Below the pieces are notes generated by a model. The model saw nothing but the letters and a program-made list of their open reading frames with translations. It made no database searches and was not told the DNA's origin. A program made the translations under genes and the position numbers. Below are positions 8,181 through 17,667 of a stretch of DNA of 41,567 nucleotides, piece by piece (the first letter of the stretch is position 1; every line of letters starts with the position of its first letter). Location of the stretch: positions 1-41,567 of the forward strand of contig NZ_LLWQ01000187.1 in assembly GCF_001447385.1 (NCBI RefSeq), in the 5' to 3' direction. Source of the DNA: Paracoccus sp. MKU1. GTDB lineage: Bacteria; Pseudomonadota; Alphaproteobacteria; Rhodobacterales; Rhodobacteraceae.

Positions 8181-8334
8181 TCAAAGCATTTGACCGGAAT
8201 CGCTTTCTGGCCGAAGTCTCCTGCACGGCCCGCGGGATGAGGAACCGCGGTCCGGTTGGGGAGCGGGATCGCATATCGGCATCCGCCGCTCCCGGGCGGG
8301 CCAGGGGCCTGCGGAACAGATTGGGAGGACAAGG

Positions 8335-9276
8335 ATGAGAGCATTTCTGCTGACGACCGCCTGCGCCGTTTCGGTCTCGGGCGCGGCCATGGCCGAGAAC
8401 ATCGGTGTGAGCATGGCGCTGTTCGACGACAATTTCCTGACCGTGCTGCGCAACGGCATGCAGGAGCACGCGGCATCGCTGGACGGCGTGACGATCCAGG
8501 TCGACGATGCGCAGAACGACGTCGGCAAGCAGCTGAACCAGATCGAGAACTTCATCGCCTCGGGCGTCGATGCGATCATCGTGAACCCGGTCGATACCGA
8601 TGCCACCATCGCCATGAGCGCGGCGGCGCAGAACGCCGGCATCCCGCTGGTCTTCGTCAACCGCCAGCCGGTGAACCTGGACAGCCTGCCCGAGGGCCAG
8701 GCCTTCGTCGCCTCGGACGAAAAGGAATCCGGCACGCTGGAGACGCAGGAGATCTGCCGGCTGCTCAAGGAACAGGGCAAGACCGAGGCCAAGGCGGTGG
8801 TGCTGATGGGCGAGCTGTCGAACCAGGCCGCGCGTATCCGCACCCAGGACATCAAGGACGTGCTGGCGACGCCGGAATGCAGCTTCATCACCATCGTGCA
8901 GGAGCAGACGGCGAACTGGCAGCGCACCGCCGCCACCGATCTGGTGACCAACTGGCTCTCGGCGGGGACCGAGTTCGACGCGGTGATCTCGAACAATGAC
9001 GAAATGGCGATCGGCGCCATCCAGGCGCTGAAGGCGGCGGGCCGCGCCATGGAGGAGGTGGTGATCGGCGGCATCGACGCGACGCAGGACGCGCTGGCGG
9101 CGATGAAGGCGGGCGACCTGGACGTGACCGTGTTCCAGGATGCGGCGGGGCAGGGCGCCGGCGCGGTGGATACCGCGCTGAAGCTTGCCCGCGGCGAGCC
9201 GGTCGAGCAGCGGGTCTACATCCCCTTCCAACTCGTCACCCCGGAGACGGCGGACGAGTTCCTTTCCCGGAACTGA
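8335..9276 (+). CDS. Inositol/sugar ABC transporter periplasmic binding protein
   Basis: A 313-aa type-1 periplasmic binding protein of the ribose/inositol class. It has a signal peptide with probable cleavage after residue 20 (VSGAAMA/EN). The mature protein has features of this class, such as the [17 protein letters not shown] block near residues 77-93 and [17 protein letters not shown] near 218-234. It captures the substrate in the periplasm for the ATPase and permease that follow. Its place at the head of an iol cluster makes myo-inositol the likely ligand (compare IbpA and IatA). GGACAAGG lies just upstream of the ATG. A GC-rich hairpin separates it from the ATPase gene. Confidence 0.9.
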   Translation: MRAFLLTTACAVSVSGAAMAENIGVSMALFDDNFLTVLRNGMQEHAASLDGVTIQVDDAQNDVGKQLNQIENFIASGVDAIIVNPVDTDATIAMSAAAQNAGIPLVFVNRQPVNLDSLPEGQAFVASDEKESGTLETQEICRLLKEQGKTEAKAVVLMGELSNQAARIRTQDIKDVLATPECSFITIVQEQTANWQRTAATDLVTNWLSAGTEFDAVISNNDEMAIGAIQALKAAGRAMEEVVIGGIDATQDALAAMKAGDLDVTVFQDAAGQGAGAVDTALKLARGEPVEQRVYIPFQLVTPETADEFLSRN

Positions 9277-9287
9277 CGCTTGCGGCG

Positions 9288-9308
9288 GGGCGGGCGCCGC
9301 GCCCGCCC
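9288..9308 (+). other. Intercistronic stem-loop after the binding-protein gene
   Basis: GGGCGGGCG (9288-9296) and CGCCCGCCC (9300-9308) form a perfect 9-bp GC stem with a 3-nt loop, 12 bp after the stop codon. There is no T tract, so it is more likely an mRNA-stabilising or attenuating structure than a full terminator. It would fit higher expression of the binding protein than of the ATPase and permease. Confidence 0.5.
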
Positions 9309-9337
9309 TGCCTGACCTGAAAAGAAAGGGGGAGCCG

Positions 9338-10849
9338 ATGCTTGACCGGACGAGTGCCTGGCAAGGCGAATACATTCTGGAAGCCGATGACATCACCAAG
9401 GCATTTCCCGGGGTCGTGGCCCTGGCCGGCGTACAGCTGCGCATCCGGCCCGGCACGGTTCATGCGCTGATGGGCGAGAACGGCGCCGGGAAATCGACGC
9501 TGATGAAGATCATCGCCGGCATACAGAAGCCGGATGCCGGCGAGATCCGGCTGCGCGGCCAGCCGGTCGAGCTCGACTCGCCGCTGGACGCGCTGGAACA
9601 GGGCATCGCCATGATCCACCAGGAACTGGCGCTGATGAACCCGATGACGGTGGCCGAGAATGTCTGGATCCGCCGCGAGCCCAGGAACCGGCTGGGGCTG
9701 ATCGACCATGCCCGGATGAACCAGATGACGCGCGACCTGTTCGCAAGGCTGAACATCCAGCTCGACCCGGCGGCGACGGTCTCGGAGTTGACGGTGGCCG
9801 AGAAGCAGATGGTCGAGATCGCCAAGGCGGTCAGCTACAATTCCGACGTGCTGATCATGGACGAGCCGACCTCGGCCCTGACCGAGCGCGAGGTCGAGCA
9901 CCTGTTCGCCATCATCCGCGACCTGAAGGCGCGCGGCATCGGCATCGTCTACATCACCCACAAGATGAACGAGCTGTTCGAGATCGCCGACGAGTTCACC
10001 GTCTTCCGCGACGGCAAATATGTCGGCACCCATGCCAGCAGCGACGTGACCCGCGACGACATCATCCGCATGATGGTAGGGCGCGAGATCACCGAGATGT
10101 TCCCCAAGATCGACTGCGAGATCGGCGAGACCGTCCTGGAGCTGCGTAACCTGACCCTGCCGGGCGTGTTCCACGACGTCTCCTTCACCCTGCGCCGGGG
10201 CGAGATCCTGGGTCTGGCGGGGCTGGTCGGCTCGAAGCGCTCGAACGTCGCCGAGGCGATCTTCGGCGTGAAACCCGCCGCCTCGGGCGAGATCCTGATC
10301 GACGGCAAGCCGGTGCGCATTGCCAGCCCCGCCGCCGCGATGGGGCACGGCATCGCCTTCCTGACCGAGGACCGCAAGGAGACCGGTTGTTTCCTGATCC
10401 TCGATTGCCTGGAGAACATCCAGTCGGCGCTGATTACCCGCAGCCATGTCAAGGCGGGGATGGTGCAGGAACGGCAGGTGCGCAGGCTGGCCGAGGAGAT
10501 GGCCGCCAAGCTGCGGATCAAGACCCCCAGCCTGCACGAAACGGTCGAGAACCTGTCCGGCGGCAACCAGCAGAAACTGCTGATCGCGCGCTGGCTCTTG
10601 ACCAAGCCGCGCATCCTGATCCTGGACGAACCGACGCGCGGCATCGATGTCGGCGCCAAGGCCGAGATCCATCGCCTGATCACCGGCCTCGCGGCAGAGG
10701 GCGTGGCAGTCCTGATGATCTCGTCGGAACTGCCGGAAATTCTTGGAATGAGCGACCGCATCGTCGTCATGCACGAAGGCCATGTCTCGGGCGAGCTGGC
10801 GCGCGCCGAGGCGGACCAGATGCGGATTATGGACCTTGCGGCGCGCTGA
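9338..10849 (+). CDS. Inositol/sugar ABC transporter ATPase with two fused nucleotide-binding domains
   Basis: A 503-aa protein of the RbsA/MglA/IatA type, with two ABC domains in one chain. Domain 1 has Walker [10 protein letters not shown] (about residues 46-54) and Walker [13 protein letters not shown] (about 171-182). Domain 2 has a degenerate Walker A ([12 protein letters not shown], as is usual in this family), signature [16 protein letters not shown] and Walker [20 protein letters not shown]. The degenerate second Walker A is expected rather than damage. The ATG at 9338 has AAAGGGGGAG 4 bp upstream. It powers the permease encoded 25 bp downstream. Confidence 0.93.
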   Translation: MLDRTSAWQGEYILEADDITKAFPGVVALAGVQLRIRPGTVHALMGENGAGKSTLMKIIAGIQKPDAGEIRLRGQPVELDSPLDALEQGIAMIHQELALMNPMTVAENVWIRREPRNRLGLIDHARMNQMTRDLFARLNIQLDPAATVSELTVAEKQMVEIAKAVSYNSDVLIMDEPTSALTEREVEHLFAIIRDLKARGIGIVYITHKMNELFEIADEFTVFRDGKYVGTHASSDVTRDDIIRMMVGREITEMFPKIDCEIGETVLELRNLTLPGVFHDVSFTLRRGEILGLAGLVGSKRSNVAEAIFGVKPAASGEILIDGKPVRIASPAAAMGHGIAFLTEDRKETGCFLILDCLENIQSALITRSHVKAGMVQERQVRRLAEEMAAKLRIKTPSLHETVENLSGGNQQKLLIARWLLTKPRILILDEPTRGIDVGAKAEIHRLITGLAAEGVAVLMISSELPEILGMSDRIVVMHEGHVSGELARAEADQMRIMDLAAR

Positions 10850-10874
10850 CGCCTTGCGGGGAGGAGGAACGACA

Positions 10875-11891
10875 ATGAATGCAACTTCGCAGACCACCGC
10901 GACCCCGACCGGATCGCCCTACCGGCTGCCGGCGGAACTCAACATCCTGCTGGTCCTGGCCGGCATCTGCCTGACCTTCGAGATCCTGGGCTGGATCATG
11001 CAGGGGCAATCGTTTCTGGGCAACTGGCAGCGGCTGTCGATCATGATCCTTCAGGTCTCGGTGGTGGGCATCATCGCCATCGGCGTGACGCAGGTCATCA
11101 TCTCGGGCGGCATCGACCTCAGCTCGGGCTCCATCGTCGGAGCCACGGCGATGATCTCGATGAGCCTTGCGCAGGCCGCCGGCTACGAGCGGGCGATCTA
11201 TCCCGAGCTGACCGGCCTGCCGGTGGTGGTGCCGCTGCTGGTCGGGCTGCTGTTCGGGCTGATCTGCGGCATCATCAACGGCGCGCTGATCGCCTATACC
11301 AAGATCCCGCCCTTCATCGCCACGCTGGGCATGATGGTGACGGCGCGCGGCTTTGCCAAATGGTACACCAAGGGCCAGCCGATCAGCTTCCCCACGGACA
11401 GCTTCGCCGCCATCGGCAAGGGCATGATGCCGGTCTTCATCTTCCTGGCGGTGGCGCTGATCTTTCACGTGGCGCTGAAATACACCCGCTATGGCAAGTT
11501 CACCTATGCCATCGGCGCCAATCCGCAGGCGGCGCGCGTCTCGGGCATCAATGTCGAGCGCCAGCTGGTCAAGATCTATGCCATTGCCGGGCTCCTGTCG
11601 GCCCTGGCCGGGATCGTGGTCGCCGCGCGGGGCCTGACGGCGCAGGCCGGCATGGGCACCATGTACGAGCTCGACGCCATCGCCATGGCGGTGATCGGCG
11701 GCGTGTCGCTGACCGGCGGGCGCGGCTCGATCCTGGGCACGATGATCGGCATGGTGATCTTCGGCGTCATCATCTCGGGTTTCACCTTCCTGCGCCTCGA
11801 CGCCTATTACCAGGAGATGATCAAGGGCGTCATCATCGTCGCCGCCGTGGTCGCCGATGTCTATCGCCAGAAGAAGCGCAAGAAGGCCTGA
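10875..11891 (+). CDS. Inositol/sugar ABC transporter permease
   Basis: A 338-aa protein of the branched BPD_transp_2/RbsC family with about nine to ten hydrophobic helices. Family marks include GGIDLSSGSIVGATAMI (about residues 79-95) and GMMVTARGFAKWYTKGQPI (about 154-172), with IGANPQAARVSGINVERQLVKIYAIAG in the ATPase-contact loop near 212-238. GAGGAGG precedes the ATG at 10875. It forms the membrane channel with the ATPase upstream. The oxidoreductase gene starts 3 bp after its stop, so importer and catabolic genes form one operon. Confidence 0.93.
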   Translation: MNATSQTTATPTGSPYRLPAELNILLVLAGICLTFEILGWIMQGQSFLGNWQRLSIMILQVSVVGIIAIGVTQVIISGGIDLSSGSIVGATAMISMSLAQAAGYERAIYPELTGLPVVVPLLVGLLFGLICGIINGALIAYTKIPPFIATLGMMVTARGFAKWYTKGQPISFPTDSFAAIGKGMMPVFIFLAVALIFHVALKYTRYGKFTYAIGANPQAARVSGINVERQLVKIYAIAGLLSALAGIVVAARGLTAQAGMGTMYELDAIAMAVIGGVSLTGGRGSILGTMIGMVIFGVIISGFTFLRLDAYYQEMIKGVIIVAAVVADVYRQKKRKKA

Positions 11892-11894
11892 GCC

Positions 11895-13007
11895 ATGGAC
11901 AACCGCTCCTTGGGTGTCGCGCTGATCGGCACCGGCTTCATGGGGAAATGCCACGCCATGGCCTGGCGCAACCTCGCCACCGCCTTCGGCGGCACGCCGC
12001 CCCGGCTGGAGATCCTGGCCGACACGCCTGCCGACAGGGCCGCCGAGACGGCGCATTCCTTCGGCTTCGCCCGCGCCACCGACGACTGGCGCGCGGCGGT
12101 CTCGGACCCGGCCGTCGATGTGGTCTCGATCACCACCCCGAACGGCCTGCATCGCGAGATGGCCGAGGCGGCGCTGGCAGCGGGCAAGCATGTCTGGCTG
12201 GAAAAGCCCATGGCCCTGACCGTCGCGGATGCCGAGGCGATGGAGGCGGCGGCGCGCGCCTCGGGCCGGGTCACGCTGCTGGGCTACAACTATACCCGCT
12301 CGCCCGCCTTCCGCGCCGCAGCGGAGCTGGTGGCTTCGGGCGCCATCGGCCGGCCGATCCATTTCCGCGGCATGTATGACGAGGATTACATGGCCGATCC
12401 CGGCCTGCCCTGGAGTTGGCGGCTGACCCGCAAGGACGGCGGGCTGGGGGCGCTCGGGGACCTGGGCTGCCATCTGGTCTCGGTCATGCTGGCGCTGATG
12501 GGGCCGGTCGCCCGCGCCTATGCCCAGGCCGATACCGTGATCGCCGCGCGTCCGCATCAGGGCGGCACGGCATCGGTCGAGAACGAGGACCAGGCCCAAG
12601 CGCTGCTCCGCTTTGTCAGCGGTGCCTCGGGCGAATTCTCCTGCTCGCGGGTGGCGCGCGGCTATCGCTGCCGCCTGGCCTGGGAGGTGCAGGGCACCGA
12701 GGGCACGCTGCGCTTCGACCAGGAGCGGATGAACGAGCTCTGGCTCTACCAGCCCGGCGCTGCCGAGACCGACGGCTTCCGCCGCATCCTGACCGGCCCG
12801 GCCCAGCCCGGCTTCGCGGCCTTCTGCCCGGCGGGCGGCCATAATTTCGGCTTCAACGAGCAAAAGGTGGTCGAGGCGCAGATGCTGCGCGAGGCCATCG
12901 AGACCGGCACCCCGGCCTGGCCCGATTTCACCGCGGGCCTCGCCATCGAGCACGTCATTCACGGCATGGCCCGCTCCGCCGAGACCGGCCAGCCCGTCAC
13001 TTTCTGA
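11895..13007 (+). CDS. Gfo/Idh/MocA-family oxidoreductase, probable inositol (stereoisomer) dehydrogenase
   Basis: A 370-aa NAD(P)-dependent dehydrogenase. The N-terminal Rossmann fold has [16 protein letters not shown] (about residues 9-24), and the conserved EKP motif is in [10 protein letters not shown] (about 99-108). The C-terminal domain carries the family motif GDLGCHLV (about 191-198), where D and H act in catalysis. It is one of two Gfo/Idh/MocA enzymes in the cluster. The iolG at 13920 is the clear myo-inositol 2-dehydrogenase, so this one may act on scyllo- or chiro-inositol or another isomer; that is inference. Confidence 0.82.
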   Translation: MDNRSLGVALIGTGFMGKCHAMAWRNLATAFGGTPPRLEILADTPADRAAETAHSFGFARATDDWRAAVSDPAVDVVSITTPNGLHREMAEAALAAGKHVWLEKPMALTVADAEAMEAAARASGRVTLLGYNYTRSPAFRAAAELVASGAIGRPIHFRGMYDEDYMADPGLPWSWRLTRKDGGLGALGDLGCHLVSVMLALMGPVARAYAQADTVIAARPHQGGTASVENEDQAQALLRFVSGASGEFSCSRVARGYRCRLAWEVQGTEGTLRFDQERMNELWLYQPGAAETDGFRRILTGPAQPGFAAFCPAGGHNFGFNEQKVVEAQMLREAIETGTPAWPDFTAGLAIEHVIHGMARSAETGQPVTF

Positions 13008-13014
13008 GGACGCC

Positions 13015-13917
13015 ATGAAAATTGCCATCGACCCCTTCATGCACCGTCACCTGCCGCTGGAGCAGATCCCGGCCAAGGTCAAGGAACTCGGCTACGACTG
13101 GATCGAACTCAGCCCGCGCGGCGATTTCCTGGAATGGTTCAAGGCCCCGCGCGTCTTTCCCGACCGCATCAAGGCACTGAAACAGGCGCTGAAGGACGCC
13201 GAGGTCGGCATCGCCAGCCTCTTGCCAATGTATCGCTGGGCGTCGAACGACGAGGCCGAGCGCCAGGCCGCCGTCAAGCACTGGAAGCGCGCCATCGAGA
13301 TCGCCGTCGAGCTGGGCGTGGACACCATGAACAGCGAATTCGGCCGCGGCCCGCATCCCGACAAGGGCTCCTGCTATTGCTGCCACACCGGCAGCATGAT
13401 CGAGGCCTGCGAGGACGCGTGGTGGCGCAGCATGGAGGAACTGGTGCCGATCTTCGAGCGCGAGGGCATCAATCTGCATGTCGAGCCCCATCCCGAGGAC
13501 TGGTGCGAGACGCTGCAACCGGCGCTCGACATCATCCGCACGGTGAACTCGCCGCGGGTGAGGTTCCTCTATTGCGCGCCGCATACCTACTATTTCGGCG
13601 ACGACACCCGGGCCATGCTGCGCGAGGCCGCCGATGTGCTGGCGCATGTCCATGTCGGCGATACCTTCAACCACAAGGCCAGCTCGGGCCTGCGCTACAT
13701 CCTGAACCCGCCGGGCACGCAGGCGCGCATCCACCAGCATCTCGACATCGGCCAGGGCGAGGTGCCCTGGAACGATTTCTTCGGCACCCTGGCCGAGATC
13801 GGCTTCGACGGCATCATGACCGCCTGCGTCTTCGCCTGGGAAGATCGCGCCGACGAATCCGGCAAGTTCATGCGCCGCGAAATGCAGCGCTACATCGACA
13901 CCTATTGGAGCAAATGA
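13015..13917 (+). CDS. TIM-barrel sugar-phosphate isomerase/epimerase family protein, IolH/IolE-like
   Basis: A 300-aa xylose-isomerase-like TIM barrel, starting [19 protein letters not shown] and with [15 protein letters not shown] near residues 24-38. Candidate metal ligands lie in NSEFGRG (about 110-116), HVEPHPEDW (about 154-162) and [10 protein letters not shown] (about 211-220). Such proteins isomerise or dehydrate keto-inositols. It resembles the IolH group of inositol clusters, whose exact reaction is not settled. It begins 7 bp after the upstream oxidoreductase, and the iolG start lies 2 bp past its stop. It is the first of three TIM-barrel proteins in the operon (with iolI and iolE). 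A run of cysteines (GSCYCCHTG, near 120) is unusual. Confidence 0.78.
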   Translation: MKIAIDPFMHRHLPLEQIPAKVKELGYDWIELSPRGDFLEWFKAPRVFPDRIKALKQALKDAEVGIASLLPMYRWASNDEAERQAAVKHWKRAIEIAVELGVDTMNSEFGRGPHPDKGSCYCCHTGSMIEACEDAWWRSMEELVPIFEREGINLHVEPHPEDWCETLQPALDIIRTVNSPRVRFLYCAPHTYYFGDDTRAMLREAADVLAHVHVGDTFNHKASSGLRYILNPPGTQARIHQHLDIGQGEVPWNDFFGTLAEIGFDGIMTACVFAWEDRADESGKFMRREMQRYIDTYWSK

Positions 13918-13919
13918 CC

Positions 13920-14930
13920 ATGACCCTGAAGATCGGAGTGATCGGCACCGGCGCCATCGGCCAGGACCATACCCGGCGCATCAACCAGGTGCTGGCCGGC
14001 GCCAAGGTCACGGCGCTGAACGACGTCAATCGCGCCAATGCCGAGGCCTGCCGGCGCGACCATGCCCCCGAGGCGCGGATCTTCGACGACCCGCATGCGC
14101 TCATCAAGGATGCGGATGTGGATGCGGTCCTGGTCTGCTCCTGGGGCCAGACGCATGAGGAATACGTGCTGGCCGCCATCGCCGCCGGCAAGCCCTGCTT
14201 TTGCGAAAAGCCGCTGGCCACCACCGCCGAGGGCGCGCGCCGCATCGTCGAGGCCGAGCAGGCCGCCGGCAAGCGGCTGGTGCAGGTCGGCTTCATGCGC
14301 CGCTATGACCCCGGCTATGTCGCGCTGAAAAAGGCGGTGGCCGCGGTGACCGGCGCGCCGCTGATGGTCCATGCCGCGCATCGCAACCCGCGGGTGGGCG
14401 AGAATTACCAGACCCCGATGGCGATCCACGACACGCTGATCCACGAGATCGACGTGCTGCGCTGGCTGCTGGACGACGATTATGTCAGCGCCCGGGTGTT
14501 CTTCCCGCGCAAATCGCCCCGCGCCCATGAAAAGCTGCGCGACCCGCAGGTGGTGGTGCTGGAAACCGCCAAGGGCGTGGTGATCTATGTCGAGATCTTC
14601 GTGAACTGCCATTACGGCTATGACATCCAGTGCGAGATCGTCGGGGAGGACGGCACCGCCAAGCTGCCCGAGCCGATGAGCATCCAGACCCGCTCGGGCG
14701 CCGTGCTGGGCCAGCCGATCCTGATGGACTGGAAGGACCGCTTCATCGACAGCTACGACTACGAACTGGCCGATTTCCTGAAAGCGGCGGCCGAGGGCAC
14801 CGCCGCCGGCCCGAGCGCCTGGGACGGCTATGTCGCCGCCGTCACCGCCGATGCCTGCGTCGCCGCCCAGGAATCCGAAGGCCAGTCCGTCAGGATCGAA
14901 CTGCCCCCCCGTCCCGCCCTTTACGCCTGA
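13920..14930 (+). CDS. iolG: Inositol 2-dehydrogenase
   Basis: A 336-aa enzyme oxidising myo-inositol to 2-keto-myo-inositol (scyllo-inosose) with NAD+. The match to Bacillus IolG is close throughout: [13 protein letters not shown] at the N terminus, [12 protein letters not shown] with catalytic lysine K97, [13 protein letters not shown] with D171 and H175, and [15 protein letters not shown] chose the ATG at 13920 over that at 13914 because GGAG lies 9 bp before it and because it puts the catalytic lysine at 97 as in the Bacillus protein. The start at 13914 would overlap the previous stop by 4 bp. It is in the middle of the operon and performs the first catabolic step. Confidence 0.93.
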   Translation: MTLKIGVIGTGAIGQDHTRRINQVLAGAKVTALNDVNRANAEACRRDHAPEARIFDDPHALIKDADVDAVLVCSWGQTHEEYVLAAIAAGKPCFCEKPLATTAEGARRIVEAEQAAGKRLVQVGFMRRYDPGYVALKKAVAAVTGAPLMVHAAHRNPRVGENYQTPMAIHDTLIHEIDVLRWLLDDDYVSARVFFPRKSPRAHEKLRDPQVVVLETAKGVVIYVEIFVNCHYGYDIQCEIVGEDGTAKLPEPMSIQTRSGAVLGQPILMDWKDRFIDSYDYELADFLKAAAEGTAAGPSAWDGYVAAVTADACVAAQESEGQSVRIELPPRPALYA

Positions 14931-14938
14931 GGTCCGCC

Positions 14939-15745
14939 ATGCGCTTCGCCCTGAACCATATCGTCGCCCCCCGGCTTTCGCTGGCCGAGTTCTTCGCCCT
15001 GGCCCGCCGCCTCGGCTGCACCGAGGTCGAGATCCGCAACGACCTGCCCGACGTGACCGGCCAGGCCCCGGCCGAGATCGCCCGCATGGCCGCGGAGGCC
15101 GGGGTCTCGATCCTGTCGGTCAATGCGCTCTATCCCTTCAACCGCTGGAGCGAGGACCTCGCCGGCCGCGCCGAGCGGCTGGCCGATTTCGCCGCCGGGG
15201 CAGGGGCGCAGGCGCTGGTGCTCTGTCCGCTGAACGACGGCACCGAGATCGCCCATTCCGAGACGGTGGCGGCGCTGGACCGGCTGCGCGCCATCCTGCA
15301 GCCGCGCGGGCTGATAGGGCTGGTCGAGCCGCTGGGCTTTCCGCAAAGCGCGCTGCGCCGCAAGGCCGAGGCTGTCGCCGCCATCACCGAGGCCGGCGGG
15401 TTCGACGCCTTCCGCCTGCTGCATGACAGCTTCCACCACCATCTGGCGGGCGAGACGGAATGCTTCCCGCATCGCACCGGGCTCGTGCATGTCTCGGGCG
15501 TGACCGATCCGTCGCTGGCGGTCGCGGCGATGCTGGACGGCCATCGCGTACTGGTGGACGCCGCGGACCGGCTGGAGAACGCGGCGCAGCTGCGCGCGCT
15601 GCTGGCGGACGGCTATGAGGGGCCGGTCAGCTTCGAGCCCTTCGCGCCGGATGTCCATGCGCTGGAGGATATCGAGTCCGCCCTGCGCGCCAGCATGGAA
15701 CATCTGCGCGCCGCCGTCGCGGAATCCGCGGAGAGCCCGGCATGA
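14939..15745 (+). CDS. iolI: IolI-like TIM-barrel isomerase (2-keto-myo-inositol isomerase)
   Basis: A 268-aa TIM-barrel protein of the xylose-isomerase-like family. The N-terminal LGCTEVEIRNDLPD (about residues 22-35) and the C-terminal half, with LVEPLGFPQ, RLLHDSFHHHLAGE, VHVSGV and GPVSFEPF, show the ordered E-D-H-E metal-ligand pattern of IolI. IolI converts 2-keto-myo-inositol to 1-keto-D-chiro-inositol, which lets cells use D-chiro-inositol. It starts 8 bp after iolG, and its stop overlaps the iolC start by 4 bp, so the two are translationally coupled. A different epimerase role in this family cannot be excluded. Confidence 0.75.
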   Translation: MRFALNHIVAPRLSLAEFFALARRLGCTEVEIRNDLPDVTGQAPAEIARMAAEAGVSILSVNALYPFNRWSEDLAGRAERLADFAAGAGAQALVLCPLNDGTEIAHSETVAALDRLRAILQPRGLIGLVEPLGFPQSALRRKAEAVAAITEAGGFDAFRLLHDSFHHHLAGETECFPHRTGLVHVSGVTDPSLAVAAMLDGHRVLVDAADRLENAAQLRALLADGYEGPVSFEPFAPDVHALEDIESALRASMEHLRAAVAESAESPA

Positions 15746-17667
15746 GCAAGACGCTTGACGTTATCACGATTGGCCGTTCGTCGGTTGATCTCTACGGGCA
15801 GCAGGTTGGCGGTCGTCTGGAGGACATGGGGTCGTTCGCGAAGTATATCGGCGGCTCTCCGACGAACATCGCCTGCGGCACGGCCCGGCTGGGGCTGCGC
15901 TCCGCCGTCATCACCCGGGTCGGCGACGAACATATGGGCCGGTTCATCCGCGAGCAGCTTTCGCGCGAGGGCGTCGACACCCGCGGCGTTGCGACCGACC
16001 CGGAGCGGCTGACGGCGCTGGTTCTGCTGGGCATCCGCGACGAGGACAGCTTCCCGCTGATCTTCTACCGCGAGAACTGTGCCGACATGGCGCTGAGCGA
16101 GGACGACATCGACGAAAGCTTCATCGCCGAGGCCCGCTCGGTGCTGGCGACTGGCACGCATTTGTCGCATCCGCGCACGGAGGCCGCGGTGCTCAAGGCG
16201 CTGGACCTGGCGCGGAAGCACGGCACCAGGACGGCGCTGGACATCGATTATCGCCCGAACCTTTGGGGCCTGGCTGGGCACGGCGAGGGCGAGAGCCGCT
16301 TCGTCGAAAGCGCTGCGGTAACCGCGAAGCTGCAATCGACCTTGCATCTCTTCGACCTGATCGTCGGCACCGAGGAGGAATTCCACATCGCCGGCGGCTC
16401 CACCGACACGATCGAAGCCCTGCGCGCGGTGCGCGAGGTCAGCGCCGCCACGCTGGTCTGCAAGCGCGGCGCGGCCGGCGCGGTCGCCTTCGAGGGCGCG
16501 ATCCCGGACAACCTCGACGCGGGCCAGGCCGGGCCGGGCTTCCCGATCGAGGTGTTCAACGTGCTGGGGGCGGGCGACGGCTTCTTCTCGGGGCTGATGA
16601 AGGGCTGGCTGGACGGCGAGGCCTGGCCCAGGGCGCTGGAATACGCCAATGCCTGCGGGGCCTTCGCGGTTTCCCGCCACGGCTGCACGCCGGCCTATCC
16701 GTCGCTGGCAGAACTGGAATTCTTCCTCAAGCGCGGGGTGCTGCGGCCGGATCTGAGGAACGATGCCGAGCTTGAGCAGATCCACTGGTCGACGAACCGC
16801 CAGGGCCGGATGGGCGGCGACTGGTCGACCATGCGGGTCTTTGCCTTCGACCATCGTGTCCAGCTGGAAGAGATGCCGGGCTATACGCCGGCAAAGGGCG
16901 GCGCGTTCAAGGAACTGTGCCTGCAAGCCGCCTTGCAGGTCGCCGATGGTCAGCCCGGCTACGGCATTCTGTGCGACAACCGCATCGGGCGGCGGGCGCT
17001 GCATGCGGCCTCGGGGACGGGGCTTTGGATTGGTCGGCCCTGCGAATGGCCGGGCTCGCGGCCGCTGGAACTGGAGCCTGAACTGGGCCCGGATTGCGGC
17101 GGGCTGGGCGCCTGGGCGCGCGAGAATGTGGTCAAGGTGCTGTGCTTCTGCCATCCCGATGACGACGCCGAAACGCGCGCCGCGCAGGAGGCGACGGTCA
17201 AGCGCCTCTACACCGCCGCCCGCCGCAACGGGCTGGAGTTCCTGCTGGAGATCATTCCGTCCAAGGTCGGGCCGGTGGACGAGCAGACCACCGCCACGCT
17301 GATCCGGCAGTTCTATGCCATCGGCATCTATCCCGACTGGTGGAAGCTGGAACCCCTGACCAGCCGGGCCGCCTGGTCCAACGCCATCGCCGCCATCGAG
17401 GAGCACGACCGCCACACCCGCGGCATCGTGGTGCTGGGCCTCGACGCGCCCGAGGCGGAACTGGCCGCCAGCTTCCAGGTCGCTGCCGGCTTCGAACTGG
17501 TCAGGGGCTTTGCCGTCGGACGCACGATTTTCGGCGCGGTGGCGCGGCGCTGGCTGCAGGGCGAGATCGGTGACGAGGCCGCCGTGGCCGAGATGGCCAA
17601 ACGTTACCAGAGACTCTGCCTGATATGGGACAAGGCGCGGACGGCCGCGCAGGAGGATGCAGCATGA
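15742..17667 (+). CDS. iolC: 5-dehydro-2-deoxygluconokinase fused to a C-terminal DUF2090 domain
   Basis: A 641-aa fusion. Residues 1 to about 335 are a PfkB/ribokinase-family kinase with YIGGSPTNIACGTARLG (about 36-52) and the anion-hole motif VLGAGDGFFSG with catalytic base D279; it phosphorylates 2-deoxy-5-keto-gluconate. Residues about 345-635 are a DUF2090 domain (FAFDHRVQLEEM, LLEIIPSK, DWWKLEP, AVGRTIF) with an aldolase-like TIM-barrel look. Since no separate iolJ is present in the window, this half may supply the aldolase step; that is inference. The start ATGA overlaps the iolI stop and its own stop overlaps the iolD start. The first ~130 nt use more T-ending codons than the neighbouring genes. 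Confidence 0.93.
   Translation: MSKTLDVITIGRSSVDLYGQQVGGRLEDMGSFAKYIGGSPTNIACGTARLGLRSAVITRVGDEHMGRFIREQLSREGVDTRGVATDPERLTALVLLGIRDEDSFPLIFYRENCADMALSEDDIDESFIAEARSVLATGTHLSHPRTEAAVLKALDLARKHGTRTALDIDYRPNLWGLAGHGEGESRFVESAAVTAKLQSTLHLFDLIVGTEEEFHIAGGSTDTIEALRAVREVSAATLVCKRGAAGAVAFEGAIPDNLDAGQAGPGFPIEVFNVLGAGDGFFSGLMKGWLDGEAWPRALEYANACGAFAVSRHGCTPAYPSLAELEFFLKRGVLRPDLRNDAELEQIHWSTNRQGRMGGDWSTMRVFAFDHRVQLEEMPGYTPAKGGAFKELCLQAALQVADGQPGYGILCDNRIGRRALHAASGTGLWIGRPCEWPGSRPLELEPELGPDCGGLGAWARENVVKVLCFCHPDDDAETRAAQEATVKRLYTAARRNGLEFLLEIIPSKVGPVDEQTTATLIRQFYAIGIYPDWWKLEPLTSRAAWSNAIAAIEEHDRHTRGIVVLGLDAPEAELAASFQVAAGFELVRGFAVGRTIFGAVARRWLQGEIGDEAAVAEMAKRYQRLCLIWDKARTAAQEDAA

Noticed and set aside
10827..13040. 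Minus-strand open frame of 737 codons opposite the inositol permease and oxidoreductase
   Set aside because: It is the antisense shadow of two well-matched genes, with no domain resemblance and shadow-type composition.
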